The translations under genes were made by a program, and so were the position numbers. The notes under the pieces are model-generated. The model ran no database searches. It saw only the letters and a program-made list of their open reading frames with translations, and was not told where the DNA came from. Below are positions 23,373 through 23,671 of a stretch of 23,671 nt of DNA, piece by piece. The stretch spans positions 1 to 23,671 of the forward strand of contig NZ_QUEP01000020.1 in the NCBI RefSeq assembly GCF_003478035.1, given 5' to 3'. The first letter of the stretch is position 1. Every line of letters starts with the position of its first letter. The DNA is from Clostridium sp. OF03-18AA. Its GTDB lineage: Bacteria; Bacillota; Clostridia; Lachnospirales; Lachnospiraceae.

Positions 23373-23453
23373 CCGCGGCTCCTGTGTTTTCACCGTGCAG
23401 GGAAAAACCTCTATACCAAACCTTCCCCGCTGCCGGTTCCCAGACCGGATAGC

Positions 23454-23505
23454 AAAAAGCAGGAGCGCCTGTCCGGATGGATCCGGATGGCGCTCCTGCT
23501 TTTTA
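23454..23505. terminator. Strong bidirectional rho-independent terminator
   Basis: AAAAA-GCAGGAGCGCC (23454-23469) pairs perfectly with GGCGCTCCTGC-TTTTT (23489-23504). Between them TCCGGAT and ATCCGGA form an inner stem, so the whole folds into a nearly continuous stem. T-runs flank it on both strands. It serves gltS on plus and the partial gene at 23565-23671 on minus. Confidence 0.93.
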
Positions 23506-23564
23506 TCTTTTCTTTCTGCCTCCCGCCTTAATCTGCGGGCTGCAGATCCTGTTCTGTTTCTGTT

Positions 23565-23671
23565 TTATTTGCCGATCTTTGACTGGCTCTGTGCCGGTTT
23601 CTGATCCTGGCTCTGGCTCTGATCCTGGCTCTGGCTCTGATCCTGGCTCTGGCTCTGATCCTGGCTGTTTC
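23565..23671 (-). CDS. 3' end of a gene with Ser/Gln/Asp hexapeptide repeats
   Basis: Only the last 34 residues are inside the window, ending at TAA (23565-23567). They read as repeats of SQDQSQ (encoded by 18-bp DNA units at 23603-23666) followed by the tail KPAQSQSKIGK. The frame is open to the edge and precedes the shared terminator in the right orientation, which supports a real gene. The tail is hydrophilic and low-complexity, as in disordered or wall-spanning ends, but has no sortase motif. The rest of the protein and its function cannot be seen. Confidence 0.7.
   Translation of the reverse strand, partial: NSQDQSQSQDQSQSQDQSQSQDQKPAQSQSKIGK
23603..23666. repeat. Tandem 18-bp repeats within the partial gene
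   Basis: Three full units of GATCCTGGCTCTGGCTCT (23603-23620, 23621-23638, 23639-23656) and a partial fourth (23657-23666) are identical. The unit length is a multiple of three, so copy-number change would add or remove six residues without breaking the frame. There are no spacers, so this is not a CRISPR array. Confidence 0.95.

Noticed and set aside
23603..23666. CRISPR-like direct repeats
   Set aside because: The units are contiguous without spacers and encode an in-frame hexapeptide; there are no cas genes.

Overview
The window looks like chromosomal DNA from a Gram-positive member of the Clostridia, most likely Lachnospiraceae. This is inferred from the mixed-GC coding style, strong AGGAGG-type ribosome binding sites, TTGACA/TATAAT-like promoters, a Firmicutes rRNA-leader motif, a clostridial CspA-like subtilase and an extended ClpX. 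No species is claimed. Almost everything is read on the minus strand; only the subtilase and the glutamate symporter are on plus.

From left to right: positions 1-465 hold the promoter and leader of an rRNA operon that runs off the left edge, preceded by two tRNA-Ser genes (GGA and TGA anticodons) with their own promoter. Positions 744-6277 hold a housekeeping block on minus: rimI, a small zinc-ribbon gene with a terminator, a ~196-bp inverted repeat, then rnz-tsaD-ispD-Lon-like ATPase, tightly packed with overlapping or nearly touching genes and ending in a hairpin terminator. RimI, RNase Z and TsaD all serve translation (S18 acetylation, tRNA 3' maturation, t6A modification), next to tRNA genes.

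Positions 6631-17855 form a surface-polysaccharide locus in two minus-strand operons. The upstream one is lspA-like, glf (UDP-galactofuranose), a Wzx-like flippase and a rhamnosyltransferase-like GT2. The second starts from a clear promoter at ~13681-13709 and encodes rfbC (dTDP-L-rhamnose), an ABC-2 permease, a Wzt-type ATPase with a C-terminal glycan-recognition-like domain, a methyltransferase-like protein and a 1037-residue double glycosyltransferase. The predicted product is a rhamnose- and galactofuranose-containing glycan, with both a flippase and an ABC exporter encoded side by side.

Positions 18117-23671 hold a CspA-like subtilase (plus), convergent with a ClpX that has a ~110-residue charged linker (minus), then a GltS sodium/glutamate symporter (plus), a strong bidirectional terminator, and the 3' end of a gene with Ser/Gln/Asp hexapeptide repeats entering from the right (minus).

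A dispersed ~130-180 bp repeat occurs three times in intergenic gaps (6437-6572, 13781-13910, 21683-21861). It has CTGTTCAGT-type terminal inverted repeats and an internal terminator-like hairpin; one copy is flanked by an 11-bp direct repeat, so it looks like a miniature mobile element. No complete new defence or mobile system was found. The best leads are the 196-bp inverted repeat, this repeat family, the protease-less Lon-like ATPase, the extended ClpX and the compositionally mosaic subtilase.
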